From: Trichoplusia ni
Lineage: Eukaryota; Arthropoda; Insecta; Lepidoptera; Noctuidae
Reading direction: 5' to 3'
DNA: 64,000 nt
Assembly: GCF_003590095.1 (NCBI RefSeq)
Contig: NC_039490.1
Coordinates: 7,271,834 to 7,335,833 of the forward strand
The notes beneath the pieces are model-generated. The model was given only the letters and a program-made list of their open reading frames with translations. It was not told the origin of the DNA and did not search any database. Below, piece after piece: positions 24,938 to 38,580 of this stretch. Each line of letters begins with the position of its first letter. Position 1 is the stretch's first letter. The position numbers were made by a program, and so were the translations under genes.

Positions 24938-27900
24938 GTGAGTGGTTTTGGATCCTCATCACGTCTCGAGCATGTACTCGGCCATTACTTAGGTATAATG
25001 TGGAACTGGATCTTCTCGGAGAACTTTATGCGTTTAATTCCTTCCATCTCTTGTTCCATTACTTCACATTGTATTGATTTATTGGCGAAATTGTAACTGT
25101 ATCTGTACTTAAATGAACTAATAGTCGAAAAAAATCTAAACCACCAAACCTTCATTAAAAACGCTCCGCATAAATTTGAAACAATCAACCATTCCGCTAA
25201 ATTAAACCTAAAAAACCAGCATCATTACAAAAGAATAAAATTTCATACCCGAAATAAAAGTATCATATGATATTTTTATTACTCAACAAAGGCATATTGT
25301 GAATGGCCCTTCTGCCAATGACCGTACGAACACAATAGCCGGTGTAACCCATTCATCGGCGTCGCTACCAAGATTGATTGTGGCTCTTATCTGCTCATCC
25401 TACAATACTGTTCATTCACATCAACGTTTTTATTACAAGGGTTGGTCAGGATGCCCGATGTATCCATTTAACTGTGGTAATGTTTAACCGAATGTGGTAT
25501 TTTTGCACTTAATACATACATTGAATGACCGTCCTGTCCCATGATTTACGCTTGTTCTAATATAGATTTTAATGAAATAGTAGAAATAATGGGTTATTTA
25601 GCTACTTATTTATTGTTAGTTGAGTATGTTGTTTCGACGTCAAAACACGAACAGTCGAATATAATAACATGGGTAACCATTGCTCGGTGTTTACCTAAAA
25701 GAGTAAACAACTTATAGCTTTATTCATTCCAGTATAATATTTCAGTATAGCGTACTTATTATTTCTGTAATAACAATATTTTAAATAAATACTTGTACAA
25801 ACCTCCTTTCAGCGCACTTCTGTTTGATACTTGAAACAGAATTAACCTAATTGGAGCGAGGCGGCAAGTACCAAGAAAATTATTGTATGCACAGCTTTTC
25901 ATAGCTCTGTTCTAAAATAAAGCCAAGTGCATTTTAAATTTTAATTAAATTAAACCGGTTTTCGTGGAACTCGTTAAAATATCTGTAAATTGAAATGTTT
26001 GCTCAGAACTGTTCAGATTGTGGCAGAGGACTAAATGTATTTCTACCCTTTACAGAGATGTAGAAGAAACTTAGGTGTAATGGTAAATTAATTGAAGGAC
26101 AAATAGTTAAAATTTTGTCACTATTAGTTACATGTAAAATTCACTAAAAGGAATCGGTAAATAATCGCAGGTGTCATACGTTCAGACGATGTAGTGTTTT
26201 AATGATGAGCAAACAGATTATGTTTAATTCCGCAGCCATTATTCCAACATAGGCACGCAGGAGACTAAAATATTTAGGTATCGGAAAATCTTGTGAAGAA
26301 AAGGGTAAGGATGAGTTAGGGACTTGGGTACTAGTGAGATCTCACCCATCGTATGACTATTAAGTAATTTTTTATATAATAATAACAAGAATTGGGTGCA
26401 TGGCCAAGTTGTATATTCTGACACAAGACAAGCTACACTCGTCATAAAAAACCTGCTTCAAAAAGCCAGCCTGCATTCCATACATAAATATAACTGGCAC
26501 ACACAGTATTGCACAGTGACATCTAGACAATGCCGTGAGAATCGGTTCTCTCTTCATGAGAAATACGATTCAATCGTATGAATACTACGAATGTTGAGCA
26601 TCTTTAAATAGGTATGAATAGAATTTAATATTGTACGGACAAATGAGGTATCACCGAGATTGCTGCAGTTATACGTTCCGTATAGTTATATTTAAGTTAT
26701 ATTTAATGAAAGAAAATAGACAGTTAATGCCTTTGAAATATTCGGTTGTCTCTCCAAATGTGACAAAAGTGGCCCTTACTTTGTAGAAGAATACATTCAG
26801 GCCTACCTATGCTTTTCGAAATATTTTCTATGTTTGCGTTTTTAGTAAACAATTTGTTTATTTTGATTTTCTCAGGGTAGATATTTATAGATATGTTAAC
26901 ATGGTCCAGAATGTTTAGCACCTGCTTTACTACGTAAAATTTTCGGTTAGTTAGCATACACGACACGAAATTAATAACTAGTTTAAATACGTACTTATCG
27001 AGATGACAATGGCACGTGTTTTCATCAGAAGATACTTCGGCATCTATAAATAAAGAAATAAGATGTGAGCCACGTCTTCTAGTATGGAAAAAAAAATTGC
27101 AAAACAAAAAAATATTTGTGTTTTTTTAATAACGGTTCTATCACTACCGACCCCTAAACCACGCAACACGAGACGCTTAACCTCAAAACCGGAAACTTAT
27201 TCATATTATTTCTTCATTGATTAATCAAAAGATCAGTCCGACTTACAACATTAATGCATAATTCACATTCATGTCTATAAGACTCGCGTAGTTATTTGTT
27301 TGCTTTCATAAGCGTTGCTTAACTTTGATTATTTATTTATACAGTGTTGGAACATAATTATTCGAACGCTTTGATTATTGTTGTTTTGTTAATAACATTT
27401 GTTGTAAGTGTTTGAGACGTGTAGTATTTTGAATTAATGTTAGTTTGTCTGGATATTGCAAATGTTCCTATTTTATTAAGAAAGTTTTTAGGGTATCTTT
27501 GTAGAAATGGGTAACCGTTAGCTCCGCTATCTATCCATCTAGCCCCTATTTGTTTACCTGTCACCATGAAATAAAACAGTTAACATTTTCACAGATTATG
27601 TATGTCCCAATAAAAATATTATTAGAGGTGTAGCAACGGCTGGTACGGTGCCTGCGTATTGCAGGACTGCGGAAACAGAAACCCTAGTGTCGCGAGTATT
27701 GCACTTGGCCTGTTTTTAAAAAACACCCCTCATTAAATAAGAGATATCTTTTAATTGGTAACGCTGACAGGTTCACACATAATGTCATCAACTGCTTAAT
27801 GAAGGGAAGCATTGAAGTTGCAGACTATTTACATTATACTAGTCTAAAGAGCACAAACGAAAATACATCTTAACTTCTATCCTCAATTTTTAAGATGCCG

Positions 27901-28762
27901 TTAGTCGCGTCGCGCTCTCAAATTGGAAATTAAATATTCAGTCGCGAAGCTTCCAAGAAAGTAGTTTTTGATTATTCCCCAAGGAAATTTTCGATTTCCG
28001 GAGGCGGAACCACTTTAAATATTCCTAGAAATGGTCTTTTTAAAGCGTTTTGATCGTTTATTTCCATCGAGATTTTAGACGAAAATTCCGGTTCAGACCA
28101 GCCTTAGTTGACCTATGTTAATGACAATTTATTGGAATAAACATGTCATTAATTTTTTACGGAATTAATATTCTATCATATTAAACTGGTCAGTGTTTGG
28201 GCGGAATAGGGGAAAGGACATTTAAATACCCTCTAATACAAGAACAAAAGGGTTTAAAGTCGGTTACAAATATTACAGCATTTTCAGCCTTTCCGAACTA
28301 AGTTATCTTTACCGAAACTTTGAAATACAAAATATAAGATTCTATGTAAGATAAAGGTAGTGATAGGCTGATATCAGCATACGAGTCATCAATTACCATT
28401 AACCACGACGGAATACTTCACGTACGTAAGACAGTCATACTATGCGTGTATACCAACTCCGTAATGAGAAATGATTTGCGGAGAATTGATGTAAATTAGA
28501 CACCGCATCGCATGACTTATTCATACTGATAGTGTTACGTAATTCATACACTCTTAGATTTAAGATGTAACATTTTGATTTATGAATTTCTTTTGTTTTG
28601 CCCAGCCCATGCCCATTGCCCATGATTGTTGCTTTTCAAATGATATGACCACCTCATCCTACCCTGGAATGCAATAAAGAATTGACTTTTGAAGATATAA
28701 AGTATTTTTCTCCTTAATAAGTACTTTCAATAAGATAGCAAATTGAGGCCCTCTGAATAGAT

Positions 28763-29762
28763 NNNNNNNNNNNNNNNNNNNNNNNNNNNNNNNNNNNNNN
28801 NNNNNNNNNNNNNNNNNNNNNNNNNNNNNNNNNNNNNNNNNNNNNNNNNNNNNNNNNNNNNNNNNNNNNNNNNNNNNNNNNNNNNNNNNNNNNNNNNNNN
28901 NNNNNNNNNNNNNNNNNNNNNNNNNNNNNNNNNNNNNNNNNNNNNNNNNNNNNNNNNNNNNNNNNNNNNNNNNNNNNNNNNNNNNNNNNNNNNNNNNNNN
29001 NNNNNNNNNNNNNNNNNNNNNNNNNNNNNNNNNNNNNNNNNNNNNNNNNNNNNNNNNNNNNNNNNNNNNNNNNNNNNNNNNNNNNNNNNNNNNNNNNNNN
29101 NNNNNNNNNNNNNNNNNNNNNNNNNNNNNNNNNNNNNNNNNNNNNNNNNNNNNNNNNNNNNNNNNNNNNNNNNNNNNNNNNNNNNNNNNNNNNNNNNNNN
29201 NNNNNNNNNNNNNNNNNNNNNNNNNNNNNNNNNNNNNNNNNNNNNNNNNNNNNNNNNNNNNNNNNNNNNNNNNNNNNNNNNNNNNNNNNNNNNNNNNNNN
29301 NNNNNNNNNNNNNNNNNNNNNNNNNNNNNNNNNNNNNNNNNNNNNNNNNNNNNNNNNNNNNNNNNNNNNNNNNNNNNNNNNNNNNNNNNNNNNNNNNNNN
29401 NNNNNNNNNNNNNNNNNNNNNNNNNNNNNNNNNNNNNNNNNNNNNNNNNNNNNNNNNNNNNNNNNNNNNNNNNNNNNNNNNNNNNNNNNNNNNNNNNNNN
29501 NNNNNNNNNNNNNNNNNNNNNNNNNNNNNNNNNNNNNNNNNNNNNNNNNNNNNNNNNNNNNNNNNNNNNNNNNNNNNNNNNNNNNNNNNNNNNNNNNNNN
29601 NNNNNNNNNNNNNNNNNNNNNNNNNNNNNNNNNNNNNNNNNNNNNNNNNNNNNNNNNNNNNNNNNNNNNNNNNNNNNNNNNNNNNNNNNNNNNNNNNNNN
29701 NNNNNNNNNNNNNNNNNNNNNNNNNNNNNNNNNNNNNNNNNNNNNNNNNNNNNNNNNNNNNN
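28763..29762. other. Assembly gap of exactly 1000 N
   Basis: A run of exactly 1000 undetermined bases, most likely a fixed-size scaffolding placeholder rather than a measured distance. Reading frames that cross it (28659-29934, minus strand) are artefacts. Confidence 0.99.
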
Positions 29763-32700
29763 AACACCATGTTGTAGCCATGACAGTGATGTATTTCTCA
29801 AGGGATTGCCGCCCATCGGAACAGACACCAAATTGTAACTCCATTGTTACTTCATTATTCAAAGTATTCATTCCAAAGTATATGAATATTAAATTATTTA
29901 TTGTAGGTGTTGTACTTGTTGACTTTTTGTTCAAAACATATACGCTCAGAACTCCATTATAAAGATGTTTTACTGATAAATTACGTAATTATGGAGTTTC
30001 TTGCCGGTTCTTCTCCCTAAGAATGACATTTTGGAACCGCGCAACGAGAGTCATCATTGTAACCTTTTGAAAGTATCTGGAAGCGCATAAATTTTGATTT
30101 GATTTTAAAGAGTTTTTTAAATGATCTTAAATACAATTGTGAGATCTTTGGCTATATAGTAAAAGTTTAGCTTAGCCCAGTATATTCAAGGTAAAATATG
30201 TAGCTATCAGCTTTCTATAAAGTCTTACAAAGTTATAGATCAAAGCTAAGTAAACAAGTCCATATCTCATGAGGTAAAAGTTTTCGGAGAGGTACCTTTC
30301 CCAGGGGTATGATTGGAAAAATCGACTCGTGTTATCTACTATGATTCTAAACGGCCTTGACCTCAACAACTCCAGCCATTCAAGCCAAGGTCCCCTTCCC
30401 CTCGAGGAAATATTTATTATGATAGACTAGTGTGGAACTAACTTGCTTTAACAAGTACTTATAGAGTTGGCCACATTATAAAAAGGGAAGCTATGTATTT
30501 ACCACGAATAAGGGTAAACAAATTGTAGATGGTTATTTTACACAGGCCCGCAGATATGAGTTTTACACAACTTAATTAAACAATCAACCTAATTTATGAT
30601 TTTCCGGTGAGTCAATTGTTTCGAATCAAGTCGTTTATTTATGATATATATAGTTAAATGTGACTGCTTATCTGTTAAACCCTTATTACATTTCGGCATA
30701 CTATTTAAATAACTAATTGATCTGGCCAACGTGCTTATGCCTTATACATTATTTAACCGTCATCCTTAAAGAGTATGAAAAATATCCTGCGAACTGTTCT
30801 TAGACTACATACATTAAATTTGAAATTCGTTTAAAAGGAATTTTATAACACTCAAGATTATCAATTATAGTATGTACTATGTTCTTTATTCTATCCGTGA
30901 TATATTATCCTAATAGTTGGTTTGTTTGTTCCAGAGGGGCGGTGTGTGAGTGTCGCACCGCCATGTCGCACCACAGCGACGAACAGGCGCTCCTCACGGT
31001 CACCTCCGACTCGTTCTGGGAGCCTGGTAACTATAAGCGGACCACACGAAGAGTTGACGATGGACACAGACTATGCGGAGAGCTGCAGGCCTTGGTGCAG
31101 GAGAGGGCAGACATAGAGAAGACGTACGCGAAAAGCCTAAGGGGGTGGGCTAAGAAATGGAATGACCTTATCGAGAAAGGTGAGTGGTTTTGGATCCTGA
31201 TCACGTCTCGAGCATGTACTCGGCCATTACTTAGGTATAATGTGGAACTGGATCTTCTCGGAGAACTTTATGCGTTTAATTCCTTCCATCTCTTGTTCCA
31301 TTACTTCACATTGTATTTATTTATTGGTGAAATTGTAACTGTATTTGTACTTAAATGAACTAATAGTCGAAAAAAATATACTTAACATTCAAATCTAAAC
31401 CACCAAACCTTCATTAAAAACGCTCCGCATAAATTTGAAACAATCAACCATTCCGCTAAATTAAACCTAAAAAACCAGCATCATTACAAAAGAATAAAAT
31501 TTCATACCCGGAATAAAAGTATCATATGATATTTTTATTACTCAACAAAGGCATATTGTGAATGGCCCTTCTGCCAATGACCGTACGAACACAATAGCCG
31601 GTGTAACCCATTCATCGGCGTCGCTACCAAGATTGATTGCGGCTCTTATCTGCTCATCCTACAATACTGTTCATTCACATCAACGTTTTTATTACAAGGG
31701 TTGGTCAGGATGCCCGATGTATCCATTTAACTGTGGTAATGTTTAACCGAGTGTGGTATTTTTGCACTTAATACATACATTGAATGACCGTCCTGTCCCA
31801 TGATTTACGCTTGTTCTAATATAGATTTTAATGAAATAGTAGAAATAATGGGTTATTTAGCTACTTATTTATTGTTAGTTGAGTATGTTGTTTCGACGTC
31901 AAAACACGAACAGTCGAATATAATAACATGGGTAACCATTGCTCGGTGTTTACCTAAAAGAGTTAACAACTTATAGCTTTATTTATTCCAGTATAATATT
32001 TCAGTATAGCGTACTTATTATTTCTGTAATAACAATATTTTAAATAAATACTTGTACAAACCTCCTTTCAGCGCACTTCTGTTTGATACTTGAAATAGAA
32101 TTAACCTAATTGGAGCGAGGCGGCAAGTACCAAGAAAATTATTGTATGCACAGCTTTTCATAGCGCTCTCCTAGAATAAAGCCAAGTGCATTTTAAACTT
32201 TAATTAAATTAAACCGGAACTCATTAAAATATCTGTCAATTGAAATGTTTGCTCAGAACTGTTCAGATTGTGGCAGAGGACTAAATGTTTGTATACCCCT
32301 GACAAAGATGTAGAAGAAACTTAGGTGTAATGGTAAATTAATTGAAGTATTTTGCAAATAGTTACAATTTCGTCACTATCACGTGTAACATTCACTGAGA
32401 GGAGTCGTGAAAATAATCTCAGGTGTCATAGGCTTTTGTTCGTCCAGACAATGTAGTGTTTTAATTATGAGCAAACAGATAATGTTCAATTGCTCTGTCA
32501 TTATTCTAACATAGGAAAGCAGGAGACTAAAGTCGCTACATATTGGAAAATCTTGTGAAGGAAAGGGTTAAGATGAGTTATTGTACTAGTGATATCTCGC
32601 CCATCCTATGACAAGTATATTTTTGATAAACCTACTTCTTATACATGAGAAATATGTTTGGGACAGTTTATAACAGACAACCGTAGGATAGGGTGATACA

Positions 32701-35026
32701 GTGATAACAAGAATTGGGTGCTGTATCAAGTTTATTCTGACACAAGACAAGCTACACTCGTCATAAAAAACCTGCTTCAAAAAGCCAGCCTGCATTCCAT
32801 ACATAAATATAACTGGCACACACAGTATTGCACAGTGACATCTAGACAATGCCGTGAGAATCGGTTCTCTCTTCATGAGAAATACGATTCAATCGTATGA
32901 ATACTACGAATGTTGAGCATCTTTAAATAGGTATGAATAGAATTTAATATTGTACGGACAAATGAGGTATCACCCAGATTGCTGCAGTTATACGTTCCGT
33001 ATAGTTATATTTAAGTTATATTTAATGAAAGAAAATAGACAGTTAATGCCTTTGAAATATTCGGTTGTCTCTCCAAATGTGACAAAAGTGGTCCTTACTT
33101 TGTAGAAGAATACATTCAGGCCTACCTATGCTTTTCGAAATATTTTCTATGTTTGCGTTTTTAGTAAACAATTTGTTTATTTTGATTTTCTCAGGGTAGA
33201 TATTTATAGATATGTTAACATGGTCCAGAATGTTTAGCACCCGCTTTACTACGTAAAATTTTCGGTTAGTTAGCATACACGACACGAAAAATTAATAACT
33301 AGTTTAAATACGTACTTATCGAGATGACAATGGCACGTGTTTTCATCAGAAGATACTTCGGCATCTATAAATAAAGAAATAAGATGTGAGCCACGTCTTC
33401 TAGTATGGAAAAAAAACTACAAAACAAAAAATTATCGCCTTTTTAATAACGGTTCTATCACTACCGACCCCTAAACCACGCAACACGAGACGCTTAACCT
33501 CAAAACCGGAAACTTATTCATATTATTTCTTCATTGATTAATCAAAAGATCAATCCGTCTTACAACATTAATGCATAATTCACATTCATGTCTATAAGAC
33601 TCGCGTAGTTATTTGTTTGCTTTCATAAGCGTTGCTTAACTTTGATTATTTATTTATACAGTGTTGGAACATAATTATTCGAACGCTTTGATTATTGTTG
33701 TTTTGTTAATAACATTTGTTGTAAGTGTTTGAGACGTGTAGTATTTTGAATTACGAGTAATGTTAGTTTGTCTGGATATTGCAAATGTTCCTATTTTATT
33801 AAGAAAGGGTAAGGTAAGTAAGGGTATCTTTGTAGAAATTGGTACCTGTTAGCTCCGCTATCTATCCATCTATTTGTTTACCTGTCACCATGAAATAAAA
33901 CAGTTAACATTTTCACAGATTATCTATGTCCCAATAAAAATATTATTAGAGGTGTAGCAACGGCTGGTACGGTGCCTGCGTATTGCAGGACTGCGGAAAC
34001 AGAAACCCTAGTGTCGCGAGTATTGCACTTGGCCTGTTTTTAAAAAACACCCCTCATTAAATAAGAGATATCTTTTAATTGGTAACGCTGACAGGTTCAC
34101 ACATAATGTCATCAACTGCTTAATGAAGGGAAGCATTGAAGTTGCAGACTATTTACACTATACTAGTCTAAAGAGCACAAACGAAAATACATCTTAACTT
34201 CTATCCTCAATTTTTAAGATGCCGTTAGTCGCGTCGCGCTCTCAAATTGGAAATTAAATATTCAGTCGCGAAGCTTCCAAGAAAGTAGTTTTTGATTATT
34301 CCCCAAGGAAATTTTCGATTTCCGGGAGCGGAACCACTTTAAATATTCCTAGAAATGGACTTTTGGATCGTTTAAATCGTTTATTTCCTTCGAGATTTTA
34401 GACGAAAATTCCGGTTCAGACCAGCCTTAGTTGGCCTATGGTTAATGGCAATTTATTGGAATAAACATGTCATTAATTTTTTACGGAATTAATATTCTAT
34501 CATATTCAACTGGTCAGTGTTTGGGCGGAATAGGGGAAAGAGGAATTTAAATACCCTCTAATACAAGAACAAAAGGGTTTAAAGTCGGTTACAAATATTT
34601 CAGCATTTTCAGCCTTTCCGAACTAAGTTATCTTTACCGAAACTTTGAAATACAAAATATAAGATTCTGTGTAAGATAAAGGTAGTGATAGGGTGATATC
34701 AGCATACGAGTCATCAATTACCATTAACCACGACGGAATACTTCACTACGTAAGACAGTCATACTATGCGTGTATACCAACTCCGTAATGAGAAATGATT
34801 TGCGGAGAATTGATGTAAATTAGACACCGCATCGCATGACTTATTCATACTGATAGTGTTACGTAATTCATACACTCTTACATTTCAGATGTAAGATTTT
34901 CAAATGATTACCACCCCATCCTACACCCTGGAATGCAATAAAGAATTGACTTTTAAAGATGTTAAGTATTTTTCTCCTTAATAAGACACTTCAATAAGAT
35001 AGCAAATTAAGGCCCTTTAAATAGAT
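29763..35026 (+). repeat. Right copy of 5.26-kb near-identical direct duplication
   Basis: Partner of 23507-28762. Its first base directly follows the N run and aligns to 23507. Its last matching base (AATAGAT ending 35026) aligns to the last base before the N run, after which unique sequence continues. It contains the exon-1 copy at 30963-31179. Small insertions relative to the left copy include about 15 nt near 31378 and about 10 nt near 33810. Confidence 0.95.
30963..31179 (+). CDS. Synd: Syndapin (PACSIN) coding exon 1, copy in the right block
   Basis: Same 72-residue exon as at 24721, with identical protein sequence, the same acceptor (AG at 30933-30934) and the same GTGAGT donor at 31180. 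This copy is physically continuous with exons 2 and 3. Splicing 31179 to 39000 restores the split glycine codon (G + GC) and gives DLIEKG|PEYGTMEAAW, as expected for the family. If the two blocks are alleles, a curated model should use only one. If the duplication were real, splicing both copies in series would repeat the start of the F-BAR helix and shift the frame (217 nt is not a multiple of 3), so the two are not expected in one productive mRNA. Confidence 0.93.
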
Positions 35027-36261
35027 TCTCCAACAATTACAGTTCAGGAACATAAGTTGTAATTTTTCTTCTCCAGTTTATGTTGTACAAACATGTTTCC
35101 ATTCAATTGAGGGTCATCGATTCATGTCTACTGCTTGGCATCTCAGCATTCTCACGTCATCCATCTTGCTACTGTTCCCTGTCTTGAAAAGTTATAAGTA
35201 TATCAGTGAATGATAACTCATTTCTTTTTTATTAGTTCTTATATCTCAAAACTAAATCGTTAATTTTCCTCATGTATTGACCACCCATCTGCGGTTAGCC
35301 GAATACGTTTTAATTACCTTTTGCGAATTGTAATCATACAATCTTCAGACAAGAAGTAATCGCCCGCGTAACACAGAGATAACAACCGTGTTACAACCTA
35401 CTAACACTATTAAAAGATAATATTTCAATATAATGCTTACCTATAAACTTATCAAATCAATTTAAATTATATTCGTGTAGGCATAGAGTCCACTCTACAT
35501 GTACATGAGTTGTATATTCATCATTGTATTGTAATTTGCAATCTTTTTGTACCATAGCCTACCATTTTTTTGCTCGCTCAATCAGATCTAGATTTGGTAT
35601 CCCTTGTACGATTATAATTATCGATTTTATCCTTGCATTTCTCTGTTGATTTTATTGATTAGCATTCGCGATTTTTTAGGGATAATGTTTGCTGTATTAA
35701 AAATTTAGTTTAAGCGTATAAAACTTTTACAAACTTAGTTAAACATAACCTGGCTATGTAGTGTTTTTCGACTTTTGTAGCTAAAGGTGCATTGTTAAAG
35801 TAAATATTATAGAGGGTCTTACAAACAGAATTCCGAACAAAACCAACCAAATCACTCTTAGTCTGATAAACACGCGACTGCTATACAAACACATTTACAA
35901 GGAAACTGGGAACGTCCCAATGAAACTTGTAGTTTATTATAATGTTGAGGGGACACTAGAGTCTGTGCGAAACGCGAGGGAGCACGTTCGGTACCCACTT
36001 GATGTCAGAATCGTTTGGTAGAAGCTAGAAGCGAGGGTAAACCTGATAACTGGGTTTCGTAAATGTTTGTACAGGATTTACTAAACTATGTTTGGTTTAG
36101 GATTGCAAAGACTTGGAAGTGTACGTAAATATGACTTGGGAAATTGCTATTCTAACGAGGATTAGCTTAGGCATCGTAAGCTATAGTACTTGGTATAGGA
36201 AGCCATGGTGGGATGAAATGAATACCACACCGTGAGGGCTGGTTACTACTTGCTAGAGAAC

Positions 36262-36435
36262 TCGGATAGCCGAGTGGTTGACGTCACCACGCCAAACCCA
36301 ATGTGTGCGTCGTGTCAATCCGCGCGTAGTAAAAGCATTTTTGTGATCCACGAATGCTTGTTCTGAGTCTGGCTGACATTGTGCATGTGATTTGTATGTT
36401 TGTGAAACCCCTGCGACGCGACGCTATTAAATACC
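36262..36435 (+). mobile_element. tRNA-derived SINE in syndapin intron 1
   Basis: The 5' head GGATAGCCGAGTGGTTGACG resembles the A box of a tRNA with a long D-arm, and CGTGTCAATCC is a decayed B box. The tail TTCTGAGTCTGGCTGACATT and TTTGTGAAACCCCTGCGACGCGAC is shared with the copy at 7845. This is the fullest of three copies of the family in the window. Confidence 0.6.
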
Positions 36436-37599
36436 TTACTGCGTTTGTCCTTTTTTATTAAATAGAAAGAATAAGAACTTTTCCCTTTCCGTTGCCATCC
36501 AAAAGGGAAAAGTATTCAACCAGCAAGTTTTGTACTGTCAAAGCTAAGCTAATAGCACTATATTCGCTAATAGTCTGACCGATATTAAGCATAAATCACG
36601 TCGTGATTAGATTAATCCACATAACAATTGCCTCTAATCATCTATTCTAGATAGCACTATCTAACAACGCCTTTCATTATGATAAGTACTCTAAATAGTT
36701 ACAAGTGACGATCATACTTGGGCCTCAATGCAAATATTGCTTGCCACGAACAACAGCTAGTTGTTAAAAATATGACCCACAGTCTATACATTGCTGGTTA
36801 TAAGAAAGAATAATAAAATAATTTGATAGTTGCATAATTTGAAGGCTTATAATTTGAAAATAACTTTATGTCGCTTATATATTTTTACTAGCAAAGCCCA
36901 TGTGTTATAAAAACACAAACACACAGGTACGCAAAAAACAACTTCTACTTTTAGTCAGTCGTATTATAATCTAACTTCAAATTCCAGTTATTTACAATTG
37001 GATTTGCTTATCTACATTTTTGTAACAAATGCACAAGGCCTTGTTCCAATTTCGCCGATGATGATAAATTAATATTCAAATAAATTATTATCGACTTGCG
37101 CAAGCGCAAGGAAGGTATTTACAATGGATAATTGTAATCAGGCGATGAATGAATTCTGGTAGTTGATATCAAGCGATCGGATAATTAGGTATCGGACGTT
37201 GATAAGAAAACAATTTGCTATCGAGTTACAGCCAATTATTTATATCCAATTTGTAATTATGATTATCGCAAATAAAATTATATTTTATTTTCCTTAATAA
37301 TAATTTGTGATATGATTTGTCTTTGTTATTTACTAATCCGGGAGAATGGAAAGTCCCTCTTTTGAAAAAGAAAGGAGATCTCACTAATACTATTCTGAAA
37401 AGATTTATTTCCATAATATATTGCCATCTAGTATTAGAAAGCATTCAACACCGTATATTTACACAATTAACTTGCTAGTTTCAACAAAAACAAAAGCATT
37501 CACTTAATGACAATCAAGACGAAAACAGACTCCCTAATGTGTAGTGAAACTGAATTAAAATATTCTTAATGAAATCGAAAGTTGATCGAAATTTTCAAG

Positions 37600-37985
37600 G
37601 ATCGAACCGAAGTAATCTCGTATTCGAATCACGGACTCGAATTGGTTCGACGAAATGCTCACGCGCAGCCGAAAACGTGTTTAACATATCACATTGGCCG
37701 ATTTAAAAATCGAAAGTGTCGTTGGCCGTTCTGAATTTAGAATGGTATTCAATATTCAAATCGGTCAAGCTGCGCACCCTTACATCACAATGTGTAAATC
37801 TCGTTATGAAATGCACTTGCGAAAATGCCCGGCCCAGACTGATGAGGCGGGTTTATTATGCGCACGCGTAGATTGTGTCGCTATAATGTTGTTCACACAT
37901 ACAGACTATTAAAAGCTGCGTGAATTTAATAACAAAGGTTTACTTTCTATTATATAATTGTTTTTACTTCCGCGGAAGTTAAGTT
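37600..37985. promoter_or_regulatory. CpG-richer intronic patch, possible enhancer or internal promoter
   Basis: It stands out from AT-rich intron by CpG content. It contains TGCGCACGCG (37858-37867, one base off an EWG site), CACGCGCAGCC, and a perfect 14-bp palindrome ACTTCCGCGGAAGT at 37966-37979 made of two facing ETS-type GGAAGT half-sites. A 72-codon frame (37694-37912) has no recognised domain. Confidence 0.3.
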
Positions 37986-38439
37986 TTGTAGTCACTTATG
38001 CAGGTCTTAGAAAAAGTTGGTTGCGCGTCCGTTTACGATCAGGTAGACCTGTTAGTAGAACTGCAAAAAGTGAAAATAACATTTTTATTTTTTAATACCT
38101 GTACCCAGTCAAATAAAAAGTCGTTTATTCAAATTAGGACTTCTATAACACCAAAATTGAAATCGGCCAGCTCACAGATTCGCGCACCCATCACTGCTTC
38201 CTAAGTGCTCTGCTAAAAGAAGAAACGGCTTAACAAACTCCACAGCCCAGCACAACCAATCTTTTGACTAATAAGGTATATTACCTTATTATAATACATA
38301 TCCCACTTCGTAAGAAAGCATTTTACCGCAGTACATCAGTTTTCTGTTCATATCAATTTACGTATCGTCAAATATTCCACCACTAACTCTGTTCTCGAAA
38401 ACTATTCTCAAATTATCCAATAACATGACCGTTTACACA

Positions 38440-38580
38440 GCAAGTGTGTACGTGCCCCATCAGCGGACCGGTTCGTCGGCATTACGGCACCCGTTTACAG
38501 CCGGCAAGTGCAATGAAAGTTATTATGAGACCGGCCGAATTGGTACCGCTATGTAAGACATTACGGTACCTATTTGGTCA
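38440..38580. promoter_or_regulatory. Second CpG-rich patch in intron 1
   Basis: GGACCGGTTCGTCGGCATTA, GACCGGCCGAATTGGTACCG and nearby CpGs lie 420-560 nt upstream of exon 2. No reading frame or core promoter was recognised. Function unknown. Confidence 0.2.

Larger units (their letters stand above)
23507..28762 (+). repeat. Left copy of 5.26-kb near-identical direct duplication
   Basis: This block repeats at 29763-35026 in the same orientation. It starts AACACCATGTTGTAGCC in both places and runs to CCCT..AATAGAT, where this copy stops at the N gap. Non-coding sequence is nearly identical apart from scattered SNPs and indels. One example is 24 nt at 26358-26381, where the right copy has 91 nt; another is about 60 nt present only here (28577-28636). 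It contains coding exon 1. The pattern fits two haplotypes of one locus placed head to tail by scaffolding. A true tandem duplication cannot be excluded from sequence alone. Confidence 0.95.

Noticed and set aside
24637..25077. 146-codon frame over exon 1 (and the 159-codon equivalent at 30879-31358)
   Set aside because: It reads through a splice acceptor at 24692 and a donor at 24938. Outside these limits the translation no longer resembles the PACSIN family.
28659..29934. Minus-strand reading frames of 347-406 codons
   Set aside because: They are long only because they run through the 1000-N gap. The real bases at either end have no recognisable coding sequence.
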